Position numbers and translations under genes: made by a program
Shown: positions 10,130-19,773 of the stretch, in pieces
Position numbering within the stretch: the stretch's first letter is position 1
Layout: each line of letters starts with the position of its first letter
DNA from: Cupriavidus necator
Lineage (GTDB): Bacteria > Pseudomonadota > Gammaproteobacteria > Burkholderiales > Burkholderiaceae
Assembly: GCA_022041995.1 (NCBI GenBank)
Contig: CP074381.1
Span: 1,054,001 to 1,118,000, forward strand
Length of the DNA stretch: 64,000 nt
Direction of reading: 5' to 3'
The notes under the pieces: generated by a model
What the model saw: the letters and a program-made list of their open reading frames with translations, nothing else
What the model was told of the DNA's origin: nothing
The model's database searches: none

Positions 10130-10151
10130 GTGTTCGAACGTCCTCGAACAC
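10130..10151 (+). promoter_or_regulatory. Inverted repeat in the rpsP 5' leader
   Basis: GTGTTCGA and TCGAACAC flank the six-base loop ACGTCC. They would form an 8-bp hairpin in the mRNA starting shortly after the predicted transcription start and ending 23 nt before the start codon. It could be a regulatory leader or a DNA operator; the sequence does not decide. Confidence 0.45.
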
Positions 10152-10174
10152 CCCGTTTTCTGAGGAATCATTCC

Positions 10175-10429
10175 ATGGTCGTTATCCGTCTGGCTCGCGG
10201 CGGCAGCAAGAAGCGCCCGTTCTTCAACATCGTCGCCACCGACTCGCGCAACCGTCGCGATGGTCGTTTCATCGAGCGCGTTGGTTTCTACAACCCGCTG
10301 GCTTCGGAAGGTGAAGAAGGCCTGCGCCTGGCGCAAGACCGCCTGGCCTACTGGCAAGGCGTTGGCGCGCAACTGTCGCCGACCGTTGCCCGCCTGGTCA
10401 AGCAAGGCGCCGCCAAGGCTGCTGCCTGA
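10175..10429 (+). CDS. rpsP: 30S ribosomal protein S16
   Basis: 84 residues, [20 protein letters not shown], typical of bS16. A TGAGGA ribosome-binding site precedes the ATG. It is the first gene of the conserved operon rpsP-rimM-trmD-rplS. It is probably transcribed from the promoter 55 nt upstream, with a hairpin in the leader and an attenuator-like hairpin after the stop. Confidence 0.98.
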   Translation: MVVIRLARGGSKKRPFFNIVATDSRNRRDGRFIERVGFYNPLASEGEEGLRLAQDRLAYWQGVGAQLSPTVARLVKQGAAKAAA

Positions 10430-10442
10430 TCGTCGCCTGCAG

Positions 10443-10486
10443 CGCGCCCGGCCGAGCCGTTTTCACGGCCGGCCGGGCGCGTTCTT
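10443..10486 (+). terminator. Attenuator-like hairpin between rpsP and rimM
   Basis: CGCGCCCGGCC pairs with GGCCGGGCGCG (11 bp). An inner GCCGT/ACGGC stem is capped by TTTC, and TTCTT follows. It fills the rpsP-rimM gap. Its place inside an operon suggests partial termination that would make S16 in excess over RimM and TrmD; this is inference. Confidence 0.6.
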
Positions 10487-10495
10487 ATTGCACAC

Positions 10496-11164
10496 GTGAC
10501 TGAACGAAAGCAGGGCGCTGCCCGGCCGCTGAACCGACCGCTGGTTCAGTCCCCGGGCGAGCCGCAAAAGGCTTGCAAACTGCCCGCGGCGCTCCTTTAT
10601 GCCGACCCCCTGCCAGAAGACCTGGTGGAGGTCGGCTATATTGGCGCTGCCTACGGCATCCGTGGCTGGATCAAGGTCTTGCCGCATGCCGATGATGCTT
10701 CGGCCTTGCTGCATGCCCGCCGCTGGTGGCTGCTGGCACCGCCGCAGGCGGGGCTGGTGGTGGCCGATGCGTCGCGTGCCCAGCCCGTCTGCGTAAAGAT
10801 CGCGCAGTCGCGCGAGCACAGTGGCACCGTCGTGGCGCAAGCGTCCGGCGTGGCCGACCGCAATCTTGCGGAAGCGCTCAAGGGCCGTCGCGTGTGGATC
10901 CGGCGTGCGGATTTTCCCGCGCCGGAAGAAGATGAGTTCTACTGGGTCGACCTGATCGGCTGCACCGTCAGCAACGAGCAAGGCGAGTTGCTGGGCGAGG
11001 TGTCCGGGCTGATCGACAACGGTGCCCACCAGATCCTGCAGGTGGCCTGCGTGCTCCCTGACGGCAAGGCCGGCGAACGGCTGATTCCGTTTGTCGATGC
11101 GTTCCTGCGTTCGGTGGATACCGCGGGCAGGCGCATCGTGGTGGACTGGGGGCTCGACTACTGA
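10496..11164 (+). CDS. rimM: Ribosome maturation factor RimM
   Basis: 222 residues, starting at a GTG. RimM assists 16S rRNA processing and 30S head assembly around S19. The conserved N-terminal [20 protein letters not shown] lies near 45-64 and the PRC-barrel part near 135-215 ([34 protein letters not shown]). The first 40 residues are a non-conserved extension common in Burkholderiales. It is the second gene of the rpsP operon. Confidence 0.96.
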   Translation: MTERKQGAARPLNRPLVQSPGEPQKACKLPAALLYADPLPEDLVEVGYIGAAYGIRGWIKVLPHADDASALLHARRWWLLAPPQAGLVVADASRAQPVCVKIAQSREHSGTVVAQASGVADRNLAEALKGRRVWIRRADFPAPEEDEFYWVDLIGCTVSNEQGELLGEVSGLIDNGAHQILQVACVLPDGKAGERLIPFVDAFLRSVDTAGRRIVVDWGLDY

Positions 11165-11208
11165 GCCTGTGCCCGCGATGGCGCAGGATTGGCATTGGGA
11201 GAGAGCGG

Positions 11209-12069
11209 ATGCAGTTCGATGTGATCACGCTGTTTCCCGAGATGTTTCGCGCGTTGACCGACTGGGGTATCACCAGCCGGGCAGCCAAGCAGCAGCGGTA
11301 TGGCTTGCGTACCTGGAATCCGCGTGATTTCACGGTCGACAACTACCGCACCATCGATGATCGTCCTTACGGCGGCGGCCCCGGCATGGTGATGCTGGCC
11401 AAGCCGCTGGATGACGCGATCGATGCCGCGGTGGCGGCGCAGGCGCAGGCCGGCGTGCCAAAGCCGCATGTGGTGCTGATGTCTCCGCAGGGCAAGACGC
11501 TGTCGCATGCCAAGGTGATGGAGCTGGCCGAACGGCCGGGCCTGGTCCTGCTGTGCGGCCGGTACGAGGCCATCGACCAGCGGCTGATCGACCGCCGCGT
11601 GGATGAGGAAATCAGCCTCGGCGACTTCGTGCTGTCGGGCGGCGAGCTGCCGGCGATGGCGCTGATCGACGCCGTGGTGCGGCACTTGCCCGGCGTGCTG
11701 GGCGATGCCCAGTCGGCCGTGCAGGACAGCTTCGTCAACGGCCTGCTGGATTGTCCGCACTACACGCGGCCGGAAGAATATGAAGGCGTGCGGGTCCCCG
11801 ACATCCTGCTCGGAGGCCATCACGCCGAGATCGAGAAATGGCGGCGCCAGCAGGCGCTGGCCAATACCGCGAGCAAGCGCCCCGACCTGATCGAGGCCGC
11901 CCGCGAACAAGGTTTGCTGACCCGGGCCGACGAGAAATTCTTGTCGGAATGGGCGGCGAAGGAAGGGCGGGGGAGACCCCCGCCAGGTAAAACCCCATCC
12001 TCTGCCGGGGCCCGGGCAATGCCTGGGGCATACAACGCCGGCACGATGGTTACGGAGAAAAAACGATGA
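11209..12069 (+). CDS. trmD: tRNA (guanine37-N1)-methyltransferase
   Basis: TrmD uses S-adenosylmethionine to make m1G37, which prevents frameshifting in tRNAs reading CNN codons. The trefoil-knot methyltransferase is complete, with [13 protein letters not shown] at the start, [11 protein letters not shown] near 56-66 and [14 protein letters not shown] near 109-122. As written it has 286 residues, but the last 30 or so are a Pro/Gly-rich read-through that overlaps rplS by 4 nt (ATGA). One more G in the G5 run at 11969-11973 would give a stop at 11988-11990 and a normal 260-residue protein, so the tail may be an artefact. Confidence 0.95.
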   Translation: MQFDVITLFPEMFRALTDWGITSRAAKQQRYGLRTWNPRDFTVDNYRTIDDRPYGGGPGMVMLAKPLDDAIDAAVAAQAQAGVPKPHVVLMSPQGKTLSHAKVMELAERPGLVLLCGRYEAIDQRLIDRRVDEEISLGDFVLSGGELPAMALIDAVVRHLPGVLGDAQSAVQDSFVNGLLDCPHYTRPEEYEGVRVPDILLGGHHAEIEKWRRQQALANTASKRPDLIEAAREQGLLTRADEKFLSEWAAKEGRGRPPPGKTPSSAGARAMPGAYNAGTMVTEKKR

Positions 12070-12458
12070 ACATCATCGAGCAGATCGAGAAGGAAGAGAT
12101 CGCGCGTCTGACCGCGAACAAGACCATCCCCGCATTCGCACCTGGCGACACCGTGATCGTCAGCGTGAACGTGGTGGAAGGTACCCGCAAGCGCGTGCAG
12201 GCCTACGAAGGCGTCGTGATTGCCAAGCGCAACCGCGGCCTGAATTCGTCCTTCATCGTGCGCAAGATCTCGTCGGGTGAAGGCGTGGAACGTACGTTCC
12301 AGCTGTACTCGCCGCTGATCGCTGCCATCGAAGTGAAGCGTCGCGGCGACGTGCGTCGCGCGAAGCTGTACTACCTGCGCCAGCGTTCGGGCAAGTCCGC
12401 ACGTATCAAGGAAAAGCTGGTGTCGAAGGCTGCTGTCGCTGCCAAGGCTGCACAGTAA
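12066..12458 (+). CDS. rplS: 50S ribosomal protein L19
   Basis: 130 residues, [20 protein letters not shown], with the bL19 hallmarks [16 protein letters not shown] and [18 protein letters not shown]. It is the last gene of the rpsP operon and is followed 45 nt later by a strong terminator. A GGAG ribosome-binding site lies within the apparent end of trmD. Confidence 0.98.
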   Translation: MNIIEQIEKEEIARLTANKTIPAFAPGDTVIVSVNVVEGTRKRVQAYEGVVIAKRNRGLNSSFIVRKISSGEGVERTFQLYSPLIAAIEVKRRGDVRRAKLYYLRQRSGKSARIKEKLVSKAAVAAKAAQ

Positions 12459-12502
12459 GCTGGGCATGCCGGCCGGGGCAGCCCGGCCAGCGTTTCCTCA
12501 GG

Positions 12503-12529
12503 AAGGGCACCCCAGGGTGCCCTTTTTGC
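12503..12529 (+). terminator. Terminator of the rpsP-rimM-trmD-rplS operon
   Basis: AAGGGCACCC and GGGTGCCCTT pair with a minimal loop, followed by T5. It is placed directly downstream of rplS. Confidence 0.88.
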
Positions 12530-12602
12530 ATTGGCGCGGCGGCAACGGCAGGCGCTTTTGCTGCGGCGCCAGAATGCGCGCTTCTGTCATACTTGCGATG
12601 TT

Positions 12603-13283
12603 ATGCGTCCTGCTTTCGATCCCGAATCCCTCCCCGTCATCGACACCGACCTGCGCAACGGCGCCCTGAGCGCGCCGCGGCTGGAGGTGGACTTTATCCG
12701 GCACCGCTTCCAGGTGCCGCCGGCCTGGGCGCCGGAGCTCACTGATGAATCGCGCGTCTATGACCGCAGCCGCGGGCTGCGCGACGCCGCCGTGCTGGTG
12801 CCGCTGGTGGAGCGCCGTGACGGCCTGACGGTGCTGCTGACGCAGCGCAATGCCAACCTGAGCGCGCATGCCGGGCAGATCAGCTTCCCGGGCGGGCGGC
12901 AGGAGTCATGGGATGTCAACCGTATCGACACGGCGCTGCGCGAGACGGAAGAAGAAGTGGGGCTGGCGCGCGACTATGTGGAAGTGCTGGGCGCGCTGCC
13001 GGACTACATCACCGGCACCGGTTTCCATGTGAGCCCCGTGGTAGGGCTGGTGCGTGACGGTTTCACGCTGCGCCCGGATGCCTCGGAAGTTGCCGATGTC
13101 TTCGAAGTGCCGCTCGCGTTCCTGATGGACCCGTCCCACCATGAACGGCGCCTGTTCCGCTGGGTTGACGGTGAGCGGGTGTTCTACGCCATGCCCTATC
13201 CGCGCGAGACTGGCGGCCACCGCTTTATCTGGGGCGCCACCGCGGGCATGCTGCGCAATCTTTACCACCTGCTGGCGGCCTGA
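12603..13283 (+). CDS. Nudix hydrolase, CoA pyrophosphatase type
   Basis: 226 residues. The segment LLTQRNANLSAHAGQISFPGG (written here to residue 97) is the CoA-pyrophosphatase (NudL/Nudt7) signature. It is followed by a Nudix box near 97-119 containing RETEEEVGL. The enzyme would cleave coenzyme A or acyl-CoA to 3',5'-ADP and 4'-phosphopantetheine. The start is an ATG with only a weak ribosome-binding site; a CATACT box ends 8 nt earlier. It stands alone between the rplS terminator and the convergent trhO. Confidence 0.87.
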   Translation: MRPAFDPESLPVIDTDLRNGALSAPRLEVDFIRHRFQVPPAWAPELTDESRVYDRSRGLRDAAVLVPLVERRDGLTVLLTQRNANLSAHAGQISFPGGRQESWDVNRIDTALRETEEEVGLARDYVEVLGALPDYITGTGFHVSPVVGLVRDGFTLRPDASEVADVFEVPLAFLMDPSHHERRLFRWVDGERVFYAMPYPRETGGHRFIWGATAGMLRNLYHLLAA

Positions 13284-13295
13284 GCCGCCGGGTGC

Positions 13296-14144
13296 TTACG
13301 CTGCGGCCTGGTCCTTGCTGCCGATGCAGCGGGGGCAGCTCTTGCCGACCACGTAATGCGGGCTTTGCTGCTCCTGCGGCGTGACCACCGCGCGGCAGGC
13401 AAAGCACTGCTTGGGGCCAGCCGGCTCCAGGCTGGGGTTCAGCGCGGTGCGGTAGTCAAAGACGAAACAGTCGCCGCGATAGTGGCTGCCGCCGACTTCC
13501 TCGAAGTACTTCAGGATGCCGCCCTCAAGCTGGTACACGCGCTCGACCCCGACTTCCTGCATATGGATCGCCGCCTTCTCGCAGCGGATGCCGCCGGTGC
13601 AGAACGACACCACGGTCTTGCCTTCCAGCTCCGCCTTGTGGGCCGCCACTGCGTCGGGAAATTCGCTGAACTTGGCGATGTCGTATTCGACGGCGTCTTC
13701 GAACGTGCCAACCGCGACTTCGAAATCATTGCGCGTGTCCAGCAGCACCACCGGGCGGCCTTCGTCGTCGTGCCCCTGGTCCAGCCAGCGCTTCAGGTCG
13801 GCCGGCCGCACTGACGGCGCGCGGCCTTCCTCGGGGCGGATCAGCGGCATCTTCATGGTGATGATTTCCTTCTTGGCGCGCACCAGCATGCGCTTGAAGG
13901 GCTGGTTTTCCGACAGGCTTTCCTTGGGCGCGATATCGGCAAAGCGCGCATCGGCGTGCAGCCAGGCCATGAAACCGTCGATGGCTGCGCGCGGGCCGGC
14001 CAGGAACATATTGATGCCTTCCGGCGCGAGCAGGATCGTGCCCTTCAGGCCGGCCGCTTCGCAACGCTCGCGCATGGCCGGGCGCAGGGTCTCGATGTCA
14101 TCCAGCGAGACGAATTTGTAAGCGGAAATATTGACGATCTGCAT
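13296..14144 (-). CDS. trhO: tRNA uridine(34) hydroxylase, rhodanese type
   Basis: 282 residues, starting [20 protein letters not shown]. It has an N-terminal ferredoxin-like domain and a rhodanese domain at about 125-225 with the active loop [11 protein letters not shown] (Cys near 182). A C-terminal zinc-like CFACRA...CPRC pair lies near 250-275. TrhO (YceA) hydroxylates U34 of tRNAs with O2. It is convergent with the Nudix gene (only 12 nt apart) and divergent from dnaE. Confidence 0.94.
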   Translation of the reverse strand: MQIVNISAYKFVSLDDIETLRPAMRERCEAAGLKGTILLAPEGINMFLAGPRAAIDGFMAWLHADARFADIAPKESLSENQPFKRMLVRAKKEIITMKMPLIRPEEGRAPSVRPADLKRWLDQGHDDEGRPVVLLDTRNDFEVAVGTFEDAVEYDIAKFSEFPDAVAAHKAELEGKTVVSFCTGGIRCEKAAIHMQEVGVERVYQLEGGILKYFEEVGGSHYRGDCFVFDYRTALNPSLEPAGPKQCFACRAVVTPQEQQSPHYVVGKSCPRCIGSKDQAAA

Positions 14145-14338
14145 GAGAGACTGTGCCTGCACGGCTGCGTCCGGGAGGGCGCCGACGGCTTGCGATAACT
14201 GCCTGATTGGAAAGGCGAAATTATAACGCGTGCGGGCGCCGGCGCCGCGCATTCCCAAGCGCTGCGATCAGCTATGCCAGGCGCTCGCGCCAGGCCGCCT
14301 GCACGCAATATCGGAGGCATGCCAGCGGGCTGAGCCGG

Positions 14339-14344
14339 TACAAT
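14339..14344 (+). promoter_or_regulatory. Possible -10 box giving a near-leaderless dnaE mRNA
   Basis: TACAAT ends 7 nt before the dnaE ATG, which would put the transcription start at or next to the A of the start codon. No Shine-Dalgarno sequence is seen between them. No good -35 box is present 16-18 nt upstream, so this is tentative. Confidence 0.3.
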
Positions 14345-14351
14345 ATCGCCC

Positions 14352-17300
14352 ATGTCCGCACCCCGCTTCGTACACCTCCGCCTGCATTCCGAATATTCCA
14401 TCGTGGACGGCATCGTCCGCCTGGAAGACGCCGTCAAGGCCGCCGCCGCCGATGGCATGGGCGCGCTCGCCCTGACGGATCTTGCCAACGCCTTCGGGCT
14501 GATCCGTTACTACAAGGAGGCGCGCGCCGGCGGCGTGAAGCCGGTGGTCGGCGCCGACGTCTGGCTCACCAACGCCGAGGACCGCGACAAGCCGTCGCGC
14601 CTGCTGCTGCTGGTGCAGGACCGCCGCGGCTACCTGAACCTGTGCATGCTGCTGTCGCGCGCGTGGCTGGGCAACCAGCACCGCGGCCGCGCCGAGATCG
14701 ATCCGGCCTGGTTCCTGGAACCCGGCGAAGACGACCTGCCGCTGGCGACCGGCATGATCGCCCTGTCGGGCGCAATGGGTGGCGATATCGGCATGGCGCT
14801 GGCTAACGGCAATGCCGACAGTGCGCGCCGCGCGGCACTGCATTGGTCCACGGTATTCGCGCAGCGCTTCTACATCGAACTGCAGCGCGCCGGCAATGCC
14901 GGCACCGATGCCTACGTACAGCAGGCCGTGCAGCTGGCGGCGGAACTGCAACTGCCGGTGGTGGCCACGCATCCGGTGCAGTTCATGACGCCGGACGACT
15001 ACACCGCGCACGAGGCGCGCGTGTGCATCGCCGAGGGCGAGCTGCTGGCCAATCCGCGCCGCACCCGGCGCTTTACCACCGACCAGTACTTCAAGACCCA
15101 GGACGAGATGTGCGCGCTGTTCGCGGACATCCCCTCGGCGCTGGAGAACGCGGTCGAAATCGCGCGCCGCTGCAACCTGACGCTGGAGCTGGGCAAGCCG
15201 CGCCTGCCGCTGTTCCCGACGCCCGACGGCATGTCGCTGGACGACTACCTCGTCCACATGGCCAAGGACGGCCTGGAGAAGCGCCTGGCGGTGCTGTTCC
15301 CCGACGAGGCGGTGCGCGAAGCCAGACGCCCGGAATACTACGCACGGCTGGAGTTCGAGACCGGCACCATCATCAAGATGGGCTTCCCCGGCTACTTCCT
15401 GATCGTGGCGGACTTTATCAACTGGGCCAAGAACAACGGCGTGCCGGTGGGACCGGGCCGCGGCTCGGGTGCCGGTTCGCTGGTGGCGTATGCGCTGGGC
15501 ATTACCGACCTGGATCCGCTCAAGTACGCACTGCTGTTCGAGCGTTTCCTGAACCCGGAACGGGTCTCGATGCCCGACTTCGACATCGACTTCTGCCAGC
15601 ACGGGCGCGATCGCGTGATCACGTACGTGAAGGAGAAGTACGGCAAGGACGCGGTGTCGCAGATCGCCACCTTCGGCACCATGGCGGCCAAGGCCGCGGT
15701 GCGCGACGTGGGGCGCGTGCTCGACCTCGGCTACGGTTTTGTCGACGGCATTGCCAAGCTGATCCCGTTCAAGCCGGGCAAGCTGGTCACCATCGAAGAG
15801 GCCAAGAAGGAAGAGCCGCTGCTGACCGAGCGCGAGAGCAACGAGGAAGAAGTGCGCCAGCTGCTGGAACTGGCGCAGCGCGTGGAAGGCATGACGCGCA
15901 ACGTCGGCATGCACGCCGGCGGCGTGCTGATCGCGCCCGGCAGGCTGACCGATTTCTGCCCGCTGTACACGCAGGGCGCGCAGAACGACGGCATGAGCGG
16001 CGTAGTCAGCCAGTACGACAAGGACGACGTCGAGGCCGCGGGCCTGGTCAAGTTCGACTTTCTGGGCCTGACCACGCTGACCATCCTGGACTGGGCCGAG
16101 CGCTATATCCGCCGCCTGGACCCCGGCAAGGCCGACTGGAACTGCAGCCATATCCCGCTCGACGACAGCCCCGCCTTCGATATCCTCAAGACCGCCAACA
16201 CGGTCGCCGTGTTCCAGCTGGAAAGCCGCGGCATGCAGGGCATGCTCAAGGACGCCAAGCCTGACCGCTTCGAGGACATCATCGCGCTGGTGGCGCTCTA
16301 CCGCCCCGGCCCGATGGACCTGATCCCCAGCTTCTGCGCGCGCAAGCACGGCCGCGAGAAGGTGGAGTACCCGGATCCGCGCGTCGAGCCCGTCCTGAAA
16401 GAGACCTACGGCATCATGGTCTACCAGGAGCAGGTGATGCAGATGGCGCAGATCATCGGCGGCTACTCGCTCGGCGGCGCCGACCTGCTGCGCCGCGCCA
16501 TGGGCAAGAAGAAGCCCGAGGAAATGGCGCAGCACCGCGTGATGTTCCGCGAAGGTGCCGACAAGAACGGACTTTCCGCGCAGCAGGCCGACGACATCTT
16601 CGACCTGATGGAGAAGTTCGCGGGCTACGGCTTCAACAAGTCGCACGCGGCGGCCTATGCGCTGCTGGCGTACTACACCGCGTGGCTCAAGGCTCACCAC
16701 CCGGCCGAATTCATGGCAGCCAACATGTCGCTGGCCATGGATGACACCGACAAGGTCAAGATCCTCTACGAGGACTGCAAGCTCAACAAGCTCGCGGTGC
16801 TGCCGCCCGACGTCAACGCCAGCGAATACCGCTTCGCGCCGACCGACGCCAAGACCATCCGCTACGGCCTGGGCGGCATCAAGGGCAGCGGCCAGGGCGC
16901 CATTGAAGACATCCTGCGCGCGCGCGAAGAGCGCCCGTTCACCGATCTGTTTGATTTCTGCGAGCGCGTCGACCGCCGCCAGGTCAACCGCCGCACCATG
17001 GAGGCCCTGATCCGCGCGGGCGCTTTCGACAGCCTGAACGACAACCGCGCCCAACTGCTGGCATCGGTGCCGATCGCCATGGAGGCCGCCGAGCAGAAGG
17101 CCGAGTCCGCCAACCAGGTGTCGCTGTTCGACCTGATGGGCGATGCCGGCGAAGCGCACCGCCCCGAGCTGCTCGACGAGGCGCGCTGGAGCGCCAAGCG
17201 CACGCTGCAGGAAGAGAAGCAGGCGCTTGGCTACTACTTCTCCGGCCACCTGTTCGACGCCTACCGCGACGAGGTCCGCCGCTTCAACAAGGGCACGCTG

Positions 17301-17864
17301 GCCGCGCTGGAAAAGGAAGTGCAGGGCAACGGCGGCGGCTTCGGCCGCGACGTGCGCGGCAAGACCATCGCCGGCGTGATCGCCGGCATCCGCACGCAGA
17401 TGACCCAGCGCGGCAAGATGCTGATCGTGACGCTGGACGACGGCACCGGGCTGGTCGAGATGACGGTGTTCAACGAGGTCTTCGACGCCAACCGGCAAAT
17501 GTTCCGCGAGGACGAGTTGTTGATTGCCACGGGGAATGCGCGGCACGATACGTTTACCGGCGGGGTCAGGTTTACGGCGGAGTCGGTGATGGACCTGGTG
17601 GCCGCACGCGTCAAGTTTGCCAGTGCCGTGCGGTTGTCGATGAATGGGAATTCGTCGGCCGGGATGTTGCGTGAACTGCTGATGCCGCACCTGGCCCGGG
17701 CCAGCGGTGCGCAGGGTCTGCCGGTGCGCATCCACTACCAGTCGGCGGCGGCCTCGTGCGAGGCCATGCTGGGCCCTGACTGGCGTGTGGTGCCGTCGGA
17801 CGATGCGCTGATGGCCTTGCGGCTGGCGCTGTCGCCGGACAGTGTCAGCACGGTTTACGAATAA
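14352..17864 (+). CDS. dnaE: DNA polymerase III alpha subunit
   Basis: 1,170 residues: the replicative polymerase catalytic subunit. The PHP domain starts at once (FVHLRLHSEYSIVDG). The polymerase active site includes GPGRGSGAGSLVAYALGITD (near 370-390) and the catalytic MPDFDIDFC (near 407-415). AMGKKKPEEM and GFNKSHAAAYA lie in the fingers near 715-765. The OB fold (KTIAGVIAGIRTQMTQRGKM) lies near 1005-1025. The length is normal for DnaE1. A long open frame on the opposite strand is a GC-codon shadow. Confidence 0.98.
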   Translation: MSAPRFVHLRLHSEYSIVDGIVRLEDAVKAAAADGMGALALTDLANAFGLIRYYKEARAGGVKPVVGADVWLTNAEDRDKPSRLLLLVQDRRGYLNLCMLLSRAWLGNQHRGRAEIDPAWFLEPGEDDLPLATGMIALSGAMGGDIGMALANGNADSARRAALHWSTVFAQRFYIELQRAGNAGTDAYVQQAVQLAAELQLPVVATHPVQFMTPDDYTAHEARVCIAEGELLANPRRTRRFTTDQYFKTQDEMCALFADIPSALENAVEIARRCNLTLELGKPRLPLFPTPDGMSLDDYLVHMAKDGLEKRLAVLFPDEAVREARRPEYYARLEFETGTIIKMGFPGYFLIVADFINWAKNNGVPVGPGRGSGAGSLVAYALGITDLDPLKYALLFERFLNPERVSMPDFDIDFCQHGRDRVITYVKEKYGKDAVSQIATFGTMAAKAAVRDVGRVLDLGYGFVDGIAKLIPFKPGKLVTIEEAKKEEPLLTERESNEEEVRQLLELAQRVEGMTRNVGMHAGGVLIAPGRLTDFCPLYTQGAQNDGMSGVVSQYDKDDVEAAGLVKFDFLGLTTLTILDWAERYIRRLDPGKADWNCSHIPLDDSPAFDILKTANTVAVFQLESRGMQGMLKDAKPDRFEDIIALVALYRPGPMDLIPSFCARKHGREKVEYPDPRVEPVLKETYGIMVYQEQVMQMAQIIGGYSLGGADLLRRAMGKKKPEEMAQHRVMFREGADKNGLSAQQADDIFDLMEKFAGYGFNKSHAAAYALLAYYTAWLKAHHPAEFMAANMSLAMDDTDKVKILYEDCKLNKLAVLPPDVNASEYRFAPTDAKTIRYGLGGIKGSGQGAIEDILRAREERPFTDLFDFCERVDRRQVNRRTMEALIRAGAFDSLNDNRAQLLASVPIAMEAAEQKAESANQVSLFDLMGDAGEAHRPELLDEARWSAKRTLQEEKQALGYYFSGHLFDAYRDEVRRFNKGTLAALEKEVQGNGGGFGRDVRGKTIAGVIAGIRTQMTQRGKMLIVTLDDGTGLVEMTVFNEVFDANRQMFREDELLIATGNARHDTFTGGVRFTAESVMDLVAARVKFASAVRLSMNGNSSAGMLRELLMPHLARASGAQGLPVRIHYQSAAASCEAMLGPDWRVVPSDDALMALRLALSPDSVSTVYE

Positions 17865-17882
17865 GCCACGGAAGCGGCGGCC

Positions 17883-18956
17883 TCAGGCCGCCTGCCGGGC
17901 GGCGCGCGCGCTGGCGGCCAGCGTCAGCAGGGCATCGACATGGGCGTCGATGCCGGGATCGTAGTCCAGCATCGCAATCGGGTTCGCCAGCCGGCCCTTG
18001 CCGGCGCGCGCCGAGTCGACCGCGGCGCGAATGGCATGGTCCAGCGTTTCGGCACGTTCGCGTGAAAACGCATGCACGGCCTGCGCCCGGATCACCTCCA
18101 GGCAGGCGATATTGTCAGCAAAGACCAGCGGTGTGCCGCACAGCACCGATTCCACGCCGACCAGCCCGAACGGCTCATAGCCTGATGCCAGGATGGTGAA
18201 GTCCGCGGCGCGGTAGAGCGCGTCGATCCTGCTGCTGTAGCCCAGTTCACGGACCCGCGCGATGGTGCGCCCGACCGGGCGCCCAGCCACCGCCAGTGTG
18301 ATCGGCAGGCTGGATTTCGAGAAGTAGTCGGCCAGCAGGTCGAAGCCCTTGCGGGCATGGCCCGACGACGGGAACAGGAAGACGATCTCGTCGTCGCCGA
18401 AGCCGAACTCGCGGCGCAGGGCCGCCCGGGTGGCGGCATCGACCGGGGTGAAGCGCTGCGTATCGACCGGCGGGTAGATCAGCTCGACGCGATCTTCGGG
18501 GATGCCGTACAGCTCAACTACCTCCCGCTGCATCAAGGCGGAGTGCGCGACCACGCGGTGCGCCCCGGCGTACTGGGCACTCTCAAGTTCGATCTGCCAG
18601 TGGTCCGAGCGGCGCGCTGTCGTGCCGCGTGCAGCGAGATAGCCGCGATGGGTGCCGCCGCAGATGGCGATATCGGAGCCGCGCACGCGGTTGCAGCCGA
18701 TCAGCACTTCATCCGCGGGACGGCGCGCTTGCAGCCGCCACGAGAAGTAGCGGTCGCGCAGCTTGCCGGGCAGCCACGACACCACGATCCGGTGCGGGGC
18801 AATGCCGGCCGACTGCGCCATGCCGGCGTCGAAGCGGCGCGCGTAGACCGATACCTCGGTGCCGGCGCGGCCCGCCATTGCCCGGCTGATGTCGAGCGCA
18901 TAGCGTTCCAGGCCGCCGCCAGCGCCGAAGCGATTGCAGGAGATGCCAACTTTCAT
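17883..18956 (-). CDS. Glycosyltransferase family 4 (LPS core type)
   Basis: 357 residues, two-domain GT-B fold. The N-terminus MKVGISCNRFGAGGGLERYA is typical of LPS core glucosyltransferases (RfaG-like). The C-terminal nucleotide-sugar site includes FPSSGHARKGFD near 205 and EPFGLVGVESVLCGTPLV near 265-285, the EX7E motif region. The start is the ATG at 18956. It lies with a GT2 gene upstream on the same strand and a GT25 gene, msbA and waaC on the right, so it probably acts in lipopolysaccharide core assembly. The exact linkage is unknown. Confidence 0.85.
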   Translation of the reverse strand: MKVGISCNRFGAGGGLERYALDISRAMAGRAGTEVSVYARRFDAGMAQSAGIAPHRIVVSWLPGKLRDRYFSWRLQARRPADEVLIGCNRVRGSDIAICGGTHRGYLAARGTTARRSDHWQIELESAQYAGAHRVVAHSALMQREVVELYGIPEDRVELIYPPVDTQRFTPVDAATRAALRREFGFGDDEIVFLFPSSGHARKGFDLLADYFSKSSLPITLAVAGRPVGRTIARVRELGYSSRIDALYRAADFTILASGYEPFGLVGVESVLCGTPLVFADNIACLEVIRAQAVHAFSRERAETLDHAIRAAVDSARAGKGRLANPIAMLDYDPGIDAHVDALLTLAASARAARQAA

Positions 18957-18993
18957 CGATGCATGGAATAGAGAGGAGGGGCGGCCGGCGACC

Positions 18994-19773
18994 TCAACGG
19001 GTGACCTCAGGGGCGGCTGCCTTGATATCGGCGTCGGCCTGCAACTGCGCCAGCTTGGCGTACTTGTAGTAGCTTGCCTGCGCATTCATCAGCGCCACGC
19101 CGAAGCCTGCGCTGCCGTCCAGGAAGCCGCGTTTGAGCAGATAGGTCCGGATGAAGGCCCACAGGCCGTGGCCCGCGGCGGACGCCACCGAGCTGCGCTT
19201 GCCCCGCGCGTAGGCCTGCTGCGCGCCTGCGCTGGAGTAGCTGTCGATCTTGCGCAGCACGTCCGACAGTGTGCGGTAGCTGTAATGGATCAGCGGCTCG
19301 CGCAGATGGGTGACCGGATCGTCCACCTTCAGGTGTTCGTGGACCAGGTCATTCGTGAAGCGGCCGCGGCCCTTGCGGAAGACGCGGGTCACATAGTCCG
19401 GATACCAGCCTGCGTGGCGCACGAAGGTGCCGCAGAACGCTGACAGGCGCGGCAGCGCAAGCGCGTGGGCGTTGGCGCGCTCCAGCTGGCCCAGGATCTC
19501 GTCGCGCAAGGCGGGCGTGACACGTTCATCGGCATCGAGACTCAGGATCCAGTCGCCCGTGGCGGCGTCGACCGCGCGGTTCTTCTGCGGGCCGAACCCG
19601 GGCCAGTCGTCGGTCTGGATGACCGTGGCGCCGGCGGCACGCGCAATCGCCACTGTGTCATCCGTGCTGGCCCAATCCACTATAATCGCCTCTTCGCACC
19701 AGGACACGCTTTCGAGGCATGGCCCGATATTGTGAGCTTCATTCCTGGTAATGATGACGGCCGAGACTCTCAT
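18994..19773 (-). CDS. Glycosyltransferase family 2 (WaaE/KdtX-like)
   Basis: 259 residues, GT-A fold. It starts MRVSAVIITRNEAHNIGPCL, and the donor-binding DxD-type motif lies in ILSLDADERVTPAL near 94-107. The pattern GFGPQKNRAVDAA and a late YYKYAKLAQLQ match WaaE/KdtX-type LPS core glucosyltransferases. The ATG at 19773 gives the family's usual length. It is transcribed just before the GT4 gene and divergently from the GT25 gene. Confidence 0.87.
   Translation of the reverse strand: MRVSAVIITRNEAHNIGPCLESVSWCEEAIIVDWASTDDTVAIARAAGATVIQTDDWPGFGPQKNRAVDAATGDWILSLDADERVTPALRDEILGQLERANAHALALPRLSAFCGTFVRHAGWYPDYVTRVFRKGRGRFTNDLVHEHLKVDDPVTHLREPLIHYSYRTLSDVLRKIDSYSSAGAQQAYARGKRSSVASAAGHGLWAFIRTYLLKRGFLDGSAGFGVALMNAQASYYKYAKLAQLQADADIKAAAPEVTR

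Noticed and set aside
14268-17735. A 1,155-codon open frame antisense to dnaE
   Set aside because: In GC-rich coding DNA the opposite strand often lacks stops. The encoded sequence is His/Gln/Arg/Ala-rich low-complexity with no domain, and dnaE is certain.
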